From: Anoplolepis gracilipes
Taxonomy: Eukaryota > Arthropoda > Insecta > Hymenoptera > Formicidae
Direction: 5' to 3'
Length of the DNA stretch: 64,000 nt
Assembly: GCF_047496725.1 (NCBI RefSeq)
Contig: NC_132971.1
Location: forward strand, 21,615,001 to 21,679,000
Position 1 is the stretch's first letter, and every line of letters starts with the position of its first letter. The notes under the pieces are model-generated. The model did not search any database. It had not been told where the DNA came from and saw nothing but the letters and a program-made list of their open reading frames with translations. Shown piece by piece: positions 21,703 through 31,381 of this stretch. A program made the translations under genes and the position numbers.

Positions 21703-24446
21703 ATGGTTTCCCTCACGCGAATCACTTTCGTTACTCTTCTCTACGGTAAGTGGCTGTCAGTCACATACACGCACATGCACGCACGCACACACATCTCCCC
21801 CAAAATCTTCCCCTGTTTCTCTTGAAAATAAAATACATTACGCGATTTGACAATTTCACGCACGCAATTTTACACCGATCGATAACGTACGATTTCACTT
21901 GACATCCGTCTAATTTAATTATCATGTAAGATAACATTTAAGATTTATAACTCGTAATCTTATGAACATAGAAATTTTACCATTATTTGTTTATATTTAA
22001 ATTTTATTATATATCTCTTATTTATTATATAAATTTATCTGGTAAGAACATCTGGTAAATTTTACTTGTCAGTCAAACCTGGTAAACATTTAATTCAATT
22101 TAGATAACTCAATTTTATTACCTAATTTCATGTGCAAAAAATATCTTTGTTTATCTATTTCAAATTAATTAATTAACTTTGATGACAAAGATATAGAACT
22201 TTAGAACTTTTATATCGTGCACATTCACACTTATCGTTAGTAAAATACGATGATAATCTTGGTAAACAAATTTGATTTGATTTTTGCGTAATCTTAGCAA
22301 TGAGAAATATTTCTATGTAAGCATTTGTTATCATTTAATTACATTTTAGCTTTTTCAGCAATTTTGATGCATACGGCAGGCTCGCGCGTGATCGAGCTTA
22401 GTGATAGGTAAGAAAACTAACAAAATATTGTGTACCCTGTTTGATTTCTCCAATTATAATATTCGTTTAATATATCTGCTTGCAGATTTCTGGATATACA
22501 CAAAGATGGACAATGGCTGGTTATGGTATATATTCAATTTTTGTAAAACATATATTCTATATATTTAAAATATATAGCTATTTTTATTTTTCATAGATGT
22601 ATGCGCCATGGTGTGCCCATTGTAAAAGATTGGAACCAGTTTGGTCTCATGTTGCTCAGCATTTACATGCAACATCAATACGAGTAGGACGTGTAGATTG
22701 TACTAGATTTACCAGTGTGGCGAGTTCATTTAAAATTAAAGGATTTCCTACCATTCTATTGTAAATATGCCTTTCTATCTGATTACTAATTTTTCATACA
22801 ATCTACTAAATATTCATAAAATTATTTATTTGCAGTTTAAAAGGTGAGCAAGAGTATATATATCACGGTGATAGAACTAGAGATGAAATAGTCAAATTCG
22901 CTTTAAGACTAAGCGGCCCTCCTGTGCAGGAGGTAACGAGACCTCAGAGCTTTGACACTATAAAGAGAGAACGCGATCTCTATTTCTTATACGTGGGCGG
23001 TAAATCTGGAGTCTTATGGGTAAACTCTTTTCGCAATTTATGAATTTTATGAAAATATTATCTAAAAGCAGTTTATCAAAAAAATCTAAATACATTAAAT
23101 AAATACAGGAACTTTATCACAAGACTGCAAATATATTTCAACCACATGCATTTTTTTATCAATCTCATCCGAGCGTCGTAAATAAACATGCGCCTGTAGA
23201 AAATGTTCCGGCATTGTTCGTGTACAAGGAAAGCTCGCATTACAATTTCACTGGTAAGAGTTAAGATCTAAGATAAAGAAAAGTTTATCATTGTTATTAT
23301 CCGTATGAATTAATTTAATTCGATTTGCAGGACATAACTTGAGTGACATAGACAAAATGAACGAGACGCTTTACAAGTGGGTGAACGCGGAACGTTTCCC
23401 AACGTTTCCGAAAGTGACCAGAGGAAACATAAATCAATTATTCTTAACGAATAAGAATCTCGTTTTAGCAGTAGTGGAAGAAAATCAGCTAGAAGAGGTC
23501 GCACCCGACATGCTGGAGTTCAGGGACATGGTCGAATCTGTGATTAAGAACAAACGGGAGAAGTATCACGAGTATGTTTACTTGATAGTACACAGGGTGA
23601 GAAAAAAGTATGGCACCCTGAAAAATCTCGGAAAATATAAGTTTTATAGAAAAATGTTTCCAACAAAAGTTATATGGTTTCGAAAGGATATTATCTTATA
23701 GCTCTTTCGAAACCATATACAACTTTTGTTGGAAACATTTTTCTGTAAAACTTATATTTTCCGAGATTTTTCAGGGTTTCCATACTTTTTCCTCACCCTG
23801 TATATTTTGATAAAAGCTGAACATAAATTAATATGATGGGATTGTATTTAGCCACTTTCAATTCGGTTGGATAGCTAGTCCCGATCTAGTCAATAGCATA
23901 GCGATGATGGTATTACCTTTACCGAGCTTAATTGTGATAAACACAACTACCAATCACCATCATATTCCCGAGGATGAAACAGAGAAATTGACTCCGTACG
24001 TGATAGAATTGTTCCTAGAGCAGATTCGCAATGAAAGTGCTCCGGTATATATCTTTTATGTCTTAATAATTCTGTCAACTTAAAAGGATATATATTAACA
24101 AGAGGAACCTGTTATAATTGATGAATTTTCAGCGATACGGTGGAAACAATTGGTTAGTGCGTAGTTATAGAACTTGGTTTGAATTGAAAACCACTATGGT
24201 TTCAATGTGGAAAGGCAATCCCATCTTGATGACTGTACTAGTCGGATTACCAGTTGGATTCTTATCGTTAATATGTTATGGCATTTGTTGTCCAGATATC
24301 TTGGATGCAAATGATGAAGAAGAGGGTATAATTTTTTTTTACCATCAAAAGAATCTACTAGGTTTTATACAGAAATAATAAACATATCTAACTACTTTGT
24401 ACTCTTTTCAGAAAATGCTGGAACGAGTCATATGAAGAATGATTAA
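21703..24446 (+). CDS. TMX3: Thioredoxin-related transmembrane protein 3 (TMX3)
   Basis: An ER-membrane protein disulfide isomerase. Ten coding exons: 21703-21745, 22350-22407, 22486-22525, 22597-22760, 22836-23019, 23109-23253, 23331-23571, 23852-24044, 24133-24325 and 24412-24446, giving 431 aa. A signal peptide is formed by exons 1-2. The thioredoxin active site reads APWCAHCK (Cys53 and Cys56), whereas vertebrate TMX3 has CGHC. The cis-proline loop is KGFPTI. A membrane segment lies at about residues 384-408 (PILMTVLVGLPVGFLSLICY). The cytosolic tail ends MKND, with a lysine at -3 that could act as a weak di-lysine-type ER signal. Exon 2 has two in-frame acceptors 9 nt apart (before 22350 and before 22359). 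A 218-bp MITE lies in intron 7. It converges on PDCD5. Confidence 0.92.
23593..23810. mobile_element. 218-bp hairpin MITE in TMX3 intron 7
   Basis: The outer CAGGGTGAG and CTCACCCTG are inverted copies, and nearly the whole element folds back on itself: blocks such as GTATGG, AATCTCGGAAAATATAAGTT and GTTTCCAACAAAAGTTATATG recur inverted. TA lies just outside or near each end. No coding capacity. Confidence 0.8.
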
Positions 24447-25328
24447 AAATAATTATGAATATATATTACACAAAGAATTTCGAAAAAAAACTACTTTTGA
24501 TTATGTAATACGTTCTTAAGAAAAATTTGCCAAAGCAGTTTTAAGATTGTAAGAAATTTTATACAGTAATGAATATCGCTAACACATTCCATATGTTTTT
24601 ATTTTTGGTAAACCCATCTTTGTGTATATATATATATATATTAATTTCTTTTATGATTGTATTGTATAAAAATGACGCGTATTCCATGAGACAATACAAC
24701 CGAGTAAAGTACGTACGCACTCGGAAAAATTTGTCTTTTAACACAGCTTTAAAAAAAGAGAGTGTAAGATATATCAAAAATTTGTATATTAGAGACGATT
24801 GTTCACGTAATCGTTAAAGATCGAATTAAGCATCAAACATTGTTTTTTTATATATATATGGACAAAATAATACAATAATATATTTAGAATTATATGTGTA
24901 AGTTGTGCGAAATTGTTGTTTGTTGTATTGTGTAGACTGCAAGTATGATTGTGCGATTTCTGTTTGAGAAGGAAAAATAATCTCTTGCGTGTGTTAGGCG
25001 TTTGCTGAATGTGTATATTTATATGTATCAAATAAAAAAACAAATATAAAATAAACATTTCTGTTATGTTATATTACATAGGGATATATGAAATATTTTA
25101 TTACAAAATGGAATATAAATGTTAAACAGTCTTCCCTTATATGTATATCAAGATGTATCAAATTGGCATTAATAACTTTTATTTGTATAGCATTAAAAGT
25201 AAAATACAACTAACATAAGCGTAAAAGTATATATTGTAAAAGATTACCTTCAACTGCACACACAAATTACCATGCAAAATTTTGTTGAAAGTTAAAATAA
25301 CATTTCAGACATAAAATTTGTACAATTG
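24447..25328. other. 3' region between convergent TMX3 and PDCD5
   Basis: AT-rich 3' UTR sequence with no supported gene. A plus-strand AATAAA at 25050-25055 and a minus-strand one at 25178-25183 could end the two transcripts tail to tail. Confidence 0.5.
25178..25183 (-). terminator. Candidate polyadenylation signal of PDCD5
   Basis: TTTATT on the plus strand (AATAAA on the minus), about 150 nt past the PDCD5 stop codon. Confidence 0.5.
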
Positions 25329-26102
25329 CTACAAATCCATATCGTCATCTGAATCCAAAGCTGCTCTTCTTCTATCAAACTGAGAAAAAAAAATAAAATT
25401 TTAGTATCGTTATTTTAGATTATTATTAGACACATTTATATCGACTACTAACTTTGACAGTTGTTTTTCTTTGTGTCTGTTGATTTAAACTCTCAAGTAA
25501 ATTGATTAATTGTTTCTCTCCAAGTTTCCCTGGTAGTTGTTGATTTTGCGCCATATTTAGAAGCATTTCTTCTACCATTTTTCCTTTCTCTGGTTTTCCA
25601 AGACGAAGTGTATTCACTATCGATAAATATATACATATATATAAACAAATATATTTGTACATTACAGATATCTGATGATGTCCTGAAATCCTATACCGCA
25701 TAGTATTAACAATGTCAAAAAAGATTACATAACTTACATCTCGCTCTAGCTGACTGATCTAACACTTGAGCCAATATAGTATGTTTCATCTCTTCCATAC
25801 GTTGCATTCTTTCCTCCATTGCTTGTTTATTGTCGACATTGTTATCCTAGAATAATAATATATATATGTATACTTCAAATTTTCTTGTGAAATATGCACA
25901 AAGCAAATCTACTACACTTCATCTCAATATTATATACATTTTTCTTCAATGCGTACAAATGTTGTATTTAAATCAAACAGAATGAATAACACATATAATT
26001 TAAACACTTTTTCGTCTAGAGTCTCGTAGCGATTACCTTATATTGAGATTGCAACTGCATCAACCGTTGCTGTCGTAATGCTTCTAATTCTGGGTCTGAC
26101 AT
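25329..26102 (-). CDS. PDCD5: Programmed cell death protein 5 (PDCD5)
   Basis: A small helical protein linked in other animals to apoptosis, p53 stabilisation and chaperonin (CCT) function. Four coding exons on the minus strand: 26102-26037, 25846-25738, 25616-25453 and 25379-25329, with GT-AG borders and preserved frame, giving 129 aa (human 125). It begins MSDPELEALRQQRLMQLQ. The family core TILAQVLDQSARARL is assembled across the exon 2/3 junction, followed by KPEKGKMVEE, QLINLLESLNQQT and the TTVKFDRRRAALDSDDDMDL-type acidic tail. The length and every key block agree with PDCD5/TFAR19. It shares a divergent promoter region with ZFPL1, where a MITE has inserted 227 bp upstream of its start codon. 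Confidence 0.95.
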
Positions 26103-27313
26103 ATTTATGTTTTCGTACTTGTCAGATTTTCTGAGATTAAACTGCGACTTGAGATGACTTGAGATGCTGTTAAATCTCCTAACTGCTCCAAACTTGAGAC
26201 ATTCGTCGTACGTACAACGTACATGTATATATACCTAACCTGAAGTTATTCGCTATAGATGTATTCCTCTTTTCACAGTACTTTCTACACTCAATTATAC
26301 TTTAGGTCTGTTCTTTATAGCAGCCTTAAGGTGCCTTTTCATGCTGACGCTCGACGCTCATTTTTGGCGTCAAAACAGATCACGTGATCAAAATTGACGA
26401 ATTGGTATTCTTATTTTTGGTCACGTGATGTCTTTTGACGCTGAAAATGAGCGTCGAGCGTCAGCATGAAAAGGCACCTTTAGGTTGCACTAGTTCAGAG
26501 GGTATCTTTTTTTTCCTTATTGGAAGGAGTCCTGTAATAAGAGACCGGCCAGCAAAGAAACTAGCCAATCAGGGACTAGTAGCCCACCATGTTTCGTCAA
26601 AATCCTGCGAGCGAGAGAGAAATATAGGCTATTTCATTGTTCCACTCACACAAATGTCTCTGCATGTGTGTCATATACATGTGCAATGTCGGTGTGCCGA
26701 ATTTTGTAATACATATGGTAAAATTTTTGTTTAATAAATTTTTGTTTTTATTTTTTTCGAAAGTAGTCTTATTCTTTCTATAATGTATCCAGATCCTATT
26801 TTTTCCCATTTTTTTTTTAGAGAGAAAAAAAAAATTGTAAGATTTTTAAAAAAACTTTTCTTGCTGTTATACCACAGCGCGGGAAATTAATGTTTGTCGC
26901 AGAGGTAGAGATTCAAACGATCTAGAGATGCAAAACAATATTTCGCCTTGATGCTTTAATTTCTGATTTATATTTACATTTATTTTTTAATTGATTTATC
27001 TATATTTTTTACGCTACCCATCCCATATATATAGCATCTCCGATATGTCCTATGTATCGCGAAACAGCGATTGGACGACGGTTAGTGGAACGTAGAAACC
27101 ATTGGTTGTTTCCGGTACCGCCCGGCGAGAAACGTCAGACGACGTGGCCGTAGGCGGAGTATGGTAGGCTGCGCGGACGAAGCAGAAGCGGCGATATCTT
27201 GAGACTTTTGACATGTTGTGCCGATGAGAACCGATAAAGCGGATATATATTAAATTAAACGCATTTTGTCCGTGGTTCAACGTCGTCTTGATCCTCTCGC
27301 GCGACGTTGCAAC
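26103..27313. promoter_or_regulatory. Divergent promoter region of PDCD5 and ZFPL1
   Basis: Non-coding sequence between head-to-head start codons. The part next to ZFPL1 (27050-27313) is richer in CG and likely holds its promoter and leader. The part next to PDCD5 contains the 151-bp MITE. Open frames across 26435-26734 and 27050-27430 (minus) have no known similarity. Confidence 0.5.
26329..26479. mobile_element. 151-bp PIF/Harbinger-like MITE
   Basis: Near-perfect inverted arms begin AGGTGCCTTTTCATGCTGAC and run for about 50 bp, including GACGCTCGACGCTCA. A TTA trinucleotide flanks each end (26326-26328 and 26480-26482), the target duplication typical of PIF/Harbinger elements. Each arm carries a TCACGTGA palindrome. 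Confidence 0.82.
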
Positions 27314-28459
27314 ATGGGTCTGTGCAAGTGTCCGAAAAGGAAAGTAACGAATCAATTTTGTTTCGAGCATCGTGTCAATGTTTGCGAACATTGCATGGTC
27401 ACGAGTCATCCAAAGGTACGTTTTCGTCATTTTTACACGTAGATACTTTTAACGAATATGTTCTTCCAAATCAAACAGTTTATCATAAATGCATATGATT
27501 AATTCACATGTGTCTTTTACAGTGTATAGTACAGTCGTATTTGTTATGGCTCCACGACCACGACTACAATCCAATTTGTACGTTATGTTCCGATAAACTG
27601 AACGATGGTGATTGCGTGAGACTGACATGCTATCATATGTACCACTGGGTATGTTTGGACCAATATGCCAGGGATCTACCGGCAACCACAGCACCAGCTG
27701 GATACACTTGTCCCACATGTCGAGTGTGTATCTTTCCTCAACCAAAACTGGTGTCACCAGTTGCGGATGTTCTCAGGGAAAAGTTGGCCACTGTGAATTG
27801 GGCTCGGGCTGGTCTTGGTTTACCATTGGTATCTATCGGGCTAATTTTCTTACAACCACCAGAAAAGGTTGTCTTTTGCTATATATACATAATAATGTTT
27901 TTTTTTTTTTCTTTTATAGTTAAGCGACGATAGAGAACAAAAACTGGAACAAGAACGTCCTTTGAAAGCAGTAGAGAGTACTTTGTTCCAAAACCACACA
28001 GTGACTACGCCAGCGTCTCCTACAGTTGCTATGTCTCGCACAAGTAGTACCATCAATTCCAATTCCAGCGTTAGCAATGTACATGCGAGCAGTCAGAAGC
28101 TCGGCCCACCCTACTCAATCGTAAATATTGAATCGTCTCTCGGATCCACTTCGGGATCTAGAAAGGTGTGCGAAGCTTATGACGATCCGAAAGATGTATT
28201 CTTTGATCATGATGAAAACAAGTATCAGCGAAAATCCGCCATAGAATGGTTCTTAAGATGGTGGAAACTGATATCGAGAGCGCCGGTACGACGGAAAACC
28301 GCGGGGTCTCTGTACAAGAGATATGCTCTAGTAATCTTTGTCTGTGTATTATTCTTTATTGGAATTATTCTGCTCTTTTCATGGCTAGGCAGAATGGCAA
28401 CGGATGGTGATCCAAACTTCAACGTGTTAGCAAATCCTCATGTGAAGCTCGGTGGATAG
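27314..28459 (+). CDS. ZFPL1: Zinc finger protein-like 1 (ZFPL1)
   Basis: A Golgi membrane protein with zinc-binding domains that helps keep cis-Golgi structure (it binds GM130 in mammals). Three exons: 27314-27415, 27533-27838 and 27920-28459, giving 315 aa (human 310). The N-terminus MGLCKCPKRKVTNQFCFEHR and NVCEHC form a B-box-like zinc site. Exon 2 holds a RING-like set of cysteines and histidines (CTLC, CYHMYHWVC, CPTC) and the hallmark REKLATVNWARAGLGLPL at its end. Exon 3 is Ser/Thr-rich, then has a single C-terminal membrane span (YALVIFVCVLFFIGIILLF) near residues 271-293 and a short tail. The conserved intron positions and termini make this assignment firm. Confidence 0.95.
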
Positions 28460-28915
28460 TCTATGTAATTTTATATTTGTATACCACGTGAGAGCGATAA
28501 CAATCGTCGATTATCACGTGAAACAACCCCAGAAGTGTGAGAAATGTGACAGTGACCAGATATATAATTGTGAGAGAAGCGCGAATACAATTGCAATATG
28601 TGAAAAGGTGTAATTTTTTGAGGCATAATAGGACATGTTTAGTGTAAGTTATAGTATATGTAACGTTTGTTAATTTTTATGTAAATTATATCTTATATCA
28701 AAGTTGTATATTTGAATCTGTAAAGGCTTATCGATTTATATAAACTATGAAATTATCACATCAAAAGTTATATCACACAAAAAACTTACTTATCCTATCC
28801 AAATTCTTATCAAAGGGCTAAGGATTGCATGCTACATTATATGCGTGTATTTAATGATACGTGTGTTTTTTTTTTTTTAACTTTCTTTGCTATATAATGT
28901 TTTATATAATATACA

Positions 28916-28917
<2 letters not shown>

Positions 28918-28960
<43 letters not shown>
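28918..28960. repeat. (TA)n microsatellite
   Basis: About 21 uninterrupted TA units. Confidence 0.95.
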
Positions 28961-28964
<4 letters not shown>

Positions 28965-29317
28965 ATATTATATTTTTTCTGCATTTTATAATCAACTATT
29001 ATATTTCTTGTATATTTTTGTGTTTTTATAATGTTTGATATGATACTATTAAAATGCGAAATAATTTTTCCTGCTAGACAGTGCTATCTATCTTTGTGTA
29101 AAATATCTTTTTAAAGCTAAAACTTTTTTTTTTGTATATATATTTGACATTTATTGTTTTTCTGCATTTTATAATTAACCATTATATTTTTTGTATATTT
29201 TTGTGTTTTTATAATGTTTGATATGATACTATTACAGTGCGAAATAATTAATTTTTCCTGCTAGACAGTGCTATCTATCTTTGTGTAAAATGTCTTTTTA
29301 AAACTAGAAAACTTTTT
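28961..29317. repeat. Tandem duplication of a 183-bp unit
   Basis: Two copies in direct orientation, starting near 28961 and 29142. Both contain CTGCATTTTATAAT, TTTGATATGATACTATTA and TCCTGCTAGACAGTGCTATC, with few differences. No coding frame. Confidence 0.85.
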
Positions 29318-29755
29318 ATATCTCGCCAAGATACAAGTCTAAAAGAAAACAACGTATTCCATACATTCTTCTCCGGTGCAATTGAAATTCAAATGAAGCG
29401 AGTCGTATCTCTATAAACATTTCCTCCCATGAAATATTAAAATGCTTACAACTGCGCACGCATGAGATGGTTTATTGGATCCCTTTACATTTCTTCTTTA
29501 ATTTTTGCTTATTCAAAACAAGTATATAAATTATTCCTTCGTAAAATGAACTTATATTATCGTCTTATAAAATCTATTGAAGTTACTTTTTATTTTAATT
29601 TATATATTAATAATAACAAATTAAATATTTTGACTGTCTATAATAGAAAAATTTTGGAAGGATAAAGAAATCGATAATATAAAAAAATAACAATATCGTA
29701 TTAATTTATTCTCTTTCTTTAATAGTGTTGTCACGTGAAAACTTCGTTTTCGTCG

Positions 29756-29817
29756 AAAGCAAGAACTGTAATAAGAGAAGAACAGAAATGGATAAAATAA
29801 AAAAATCTTCAAAAATC

Positions 29818-29853
<36 letters not shown>

Positions 29854-30033
29854 ATCGAAATCTTTATTTAAGACATCGTATTTATGAAATAAGTTAGAAT
29901 GCCTATTCACATTTTGTAAAAAAATTCTCTGAAAATTTGTCTTGATTTTCCAAATTTTTCCTTCAAAATTCCAGATAAAGGAAATATTTAAAAGACATTT
30001 TTGGCGTAACTTTCTAAAATAAATTTTTTCATA
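29756..30033 (-). repeat. Interspersed repeat, inverted copy A
   Basis: The minus strand matches the plus strand at 33793-34057 over about 270 bp, including TTATTTTAGAAAGTTA, CTGGAATTTTGAA, CTTATTTCATAAATACGATG and TCTGTTCTTCTCTTATTACA. It contains a (CA)15-like tract at 29820-29850. Related sequence occurs at 49640-49779. Confidence 0.8.
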
Positions 30034-30721
30034 AAGACTCATTGTACTTTCCATCACTCGAATAAGTCGAAGCTAAATATCCTGCAACTCTCGAAACAAT
30101 CCCACACAGCGTATAAAATCGATAACTAGAAAATTTATATTTATTACAAGTTCACCACCGCGTACTCTGTTTCGAAAAACAGCGGGTCCAACGGCGCCAT
30201 ACAGAACGGACGAATCGAAGGTCACAGTTCTTTTCCTACAGGGGCCGGTCGGACAAGTTATCGCGCGGGATTACATACTTTCTTCGTCTGGCATCCGGCG
30301 AGCACAGCTGATACAAAGTCCGATCGTGTGCACGAGGTTCCGCGCTTCCATACAAATTCAATTCAATTCATGTAAGTATACATAAATCCGATAATAATTT
30401 TGTAAATTTATATATTCACGATCAGTAGTTATTCGAGCGCGACATGTTTACACACATTACATACACGATTATATAAAAAGATCGTGTTTTTATTTCGACC
30501 CATACAGCACAGAAAGGTTGTATACACATTGCAACAATCTTTCATCGCAATATTGCAATGTTTTTGTTTTATTTCTGATAGATAAATATCTGGACACATA
30601 AAATACAAAAAAGTTGAACTTAATTGTAATAATTTTTTTATCCTAAAAATATTATATTATAAAACATAAAATTATATATATAATTTATTATATAAATTTA
30701 TAATATAATATTTCTTTTTTT

Positions 30722-30937
30722 CCATCTGCTCTACAATCCGCTGTGGATTTTAGTTTTCTCAATAACTCGCCCACATTCCTTCTATTTTTTCTATTCTTTC
30801 ACTTCGATTCTTCTCAAGTCATCCAGCCGTCTCTTCCTGGGTTTTCCTTTATTTCTAATCACATTGAGTTTCGCTTTCAGCATTTTCTTTTACATTCTAT
30901 AGCTCATTTTCATTACATGCCCAAGCCATTTTATCAC
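30722..30937 (-). mobile_element. Fossil 3' end of a non-LTR retrotransposon
   Basis: Minus-strand translation, read from 30937 down, gives KWLGHVMKM, then GKPRKRRLDDL, then IHSGL, broken by stop codons. This order is typical of the C-terminal end of the reverse-transcriptase protein of insect LINE-type elements. It is short and decayed, and has no intact frame. Confidence 0.65.
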
Positions 30938-31381
30938 TAAAATGATAATGAATAATAAAGCGCACTATGTAGTTCTTGTTAGAAAATATACAGCCTATGG
31001 TCATCATATCTTAATTTATCCTAATATTATTCCTTTCTTGCGATAAAATTATAATGTCATATTTCTTAGAGAAATATTATTGCAAATATTTATTTCAAGT
31101 TCAACTTTTTCATATTTTATATATTTCGTATACGTTTTACCTTAAAAAAATATAATTATAGAATTTTGATTTTGACATTTTCCCGAAATATTTATGTTAT
31201 GTTGCTTGCAACGTTGCTGCAATGTAATTGCAGAGCAAGGATCTGTGCTGTATGGGCGAGTTATTAAACGCGACAAAGATATTCACGAAGATTGTAAACG
31301 GTCGGAGACCGGTTTGATCTAATTAAAACTGATCTCGTGTGTCGGACGCGCAGGCTAGAGTGACCAGCTGCTAAATTGAAG

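Larger units (their letters stand above)
28460..30371. other. ZFPL1 3' region and SDR upstream region
   Basis: No coding gene is seen. The interval holds the ZFPL1 3' UTR, an AT microsatellite, a tandem duplication of about 183 bp, an interspersed-repeat copy, and a CG-richer block (30150-30371) ending in a GTAAGT donor. That block could be a non-coding first exon of the SDR gene. Confidence 0.45.

Noticed and set aside
28961..29317. CRISPR-like direct repeats
   Set aside because: Only two long copies with no spacer structure, in a eukaryotic genome.
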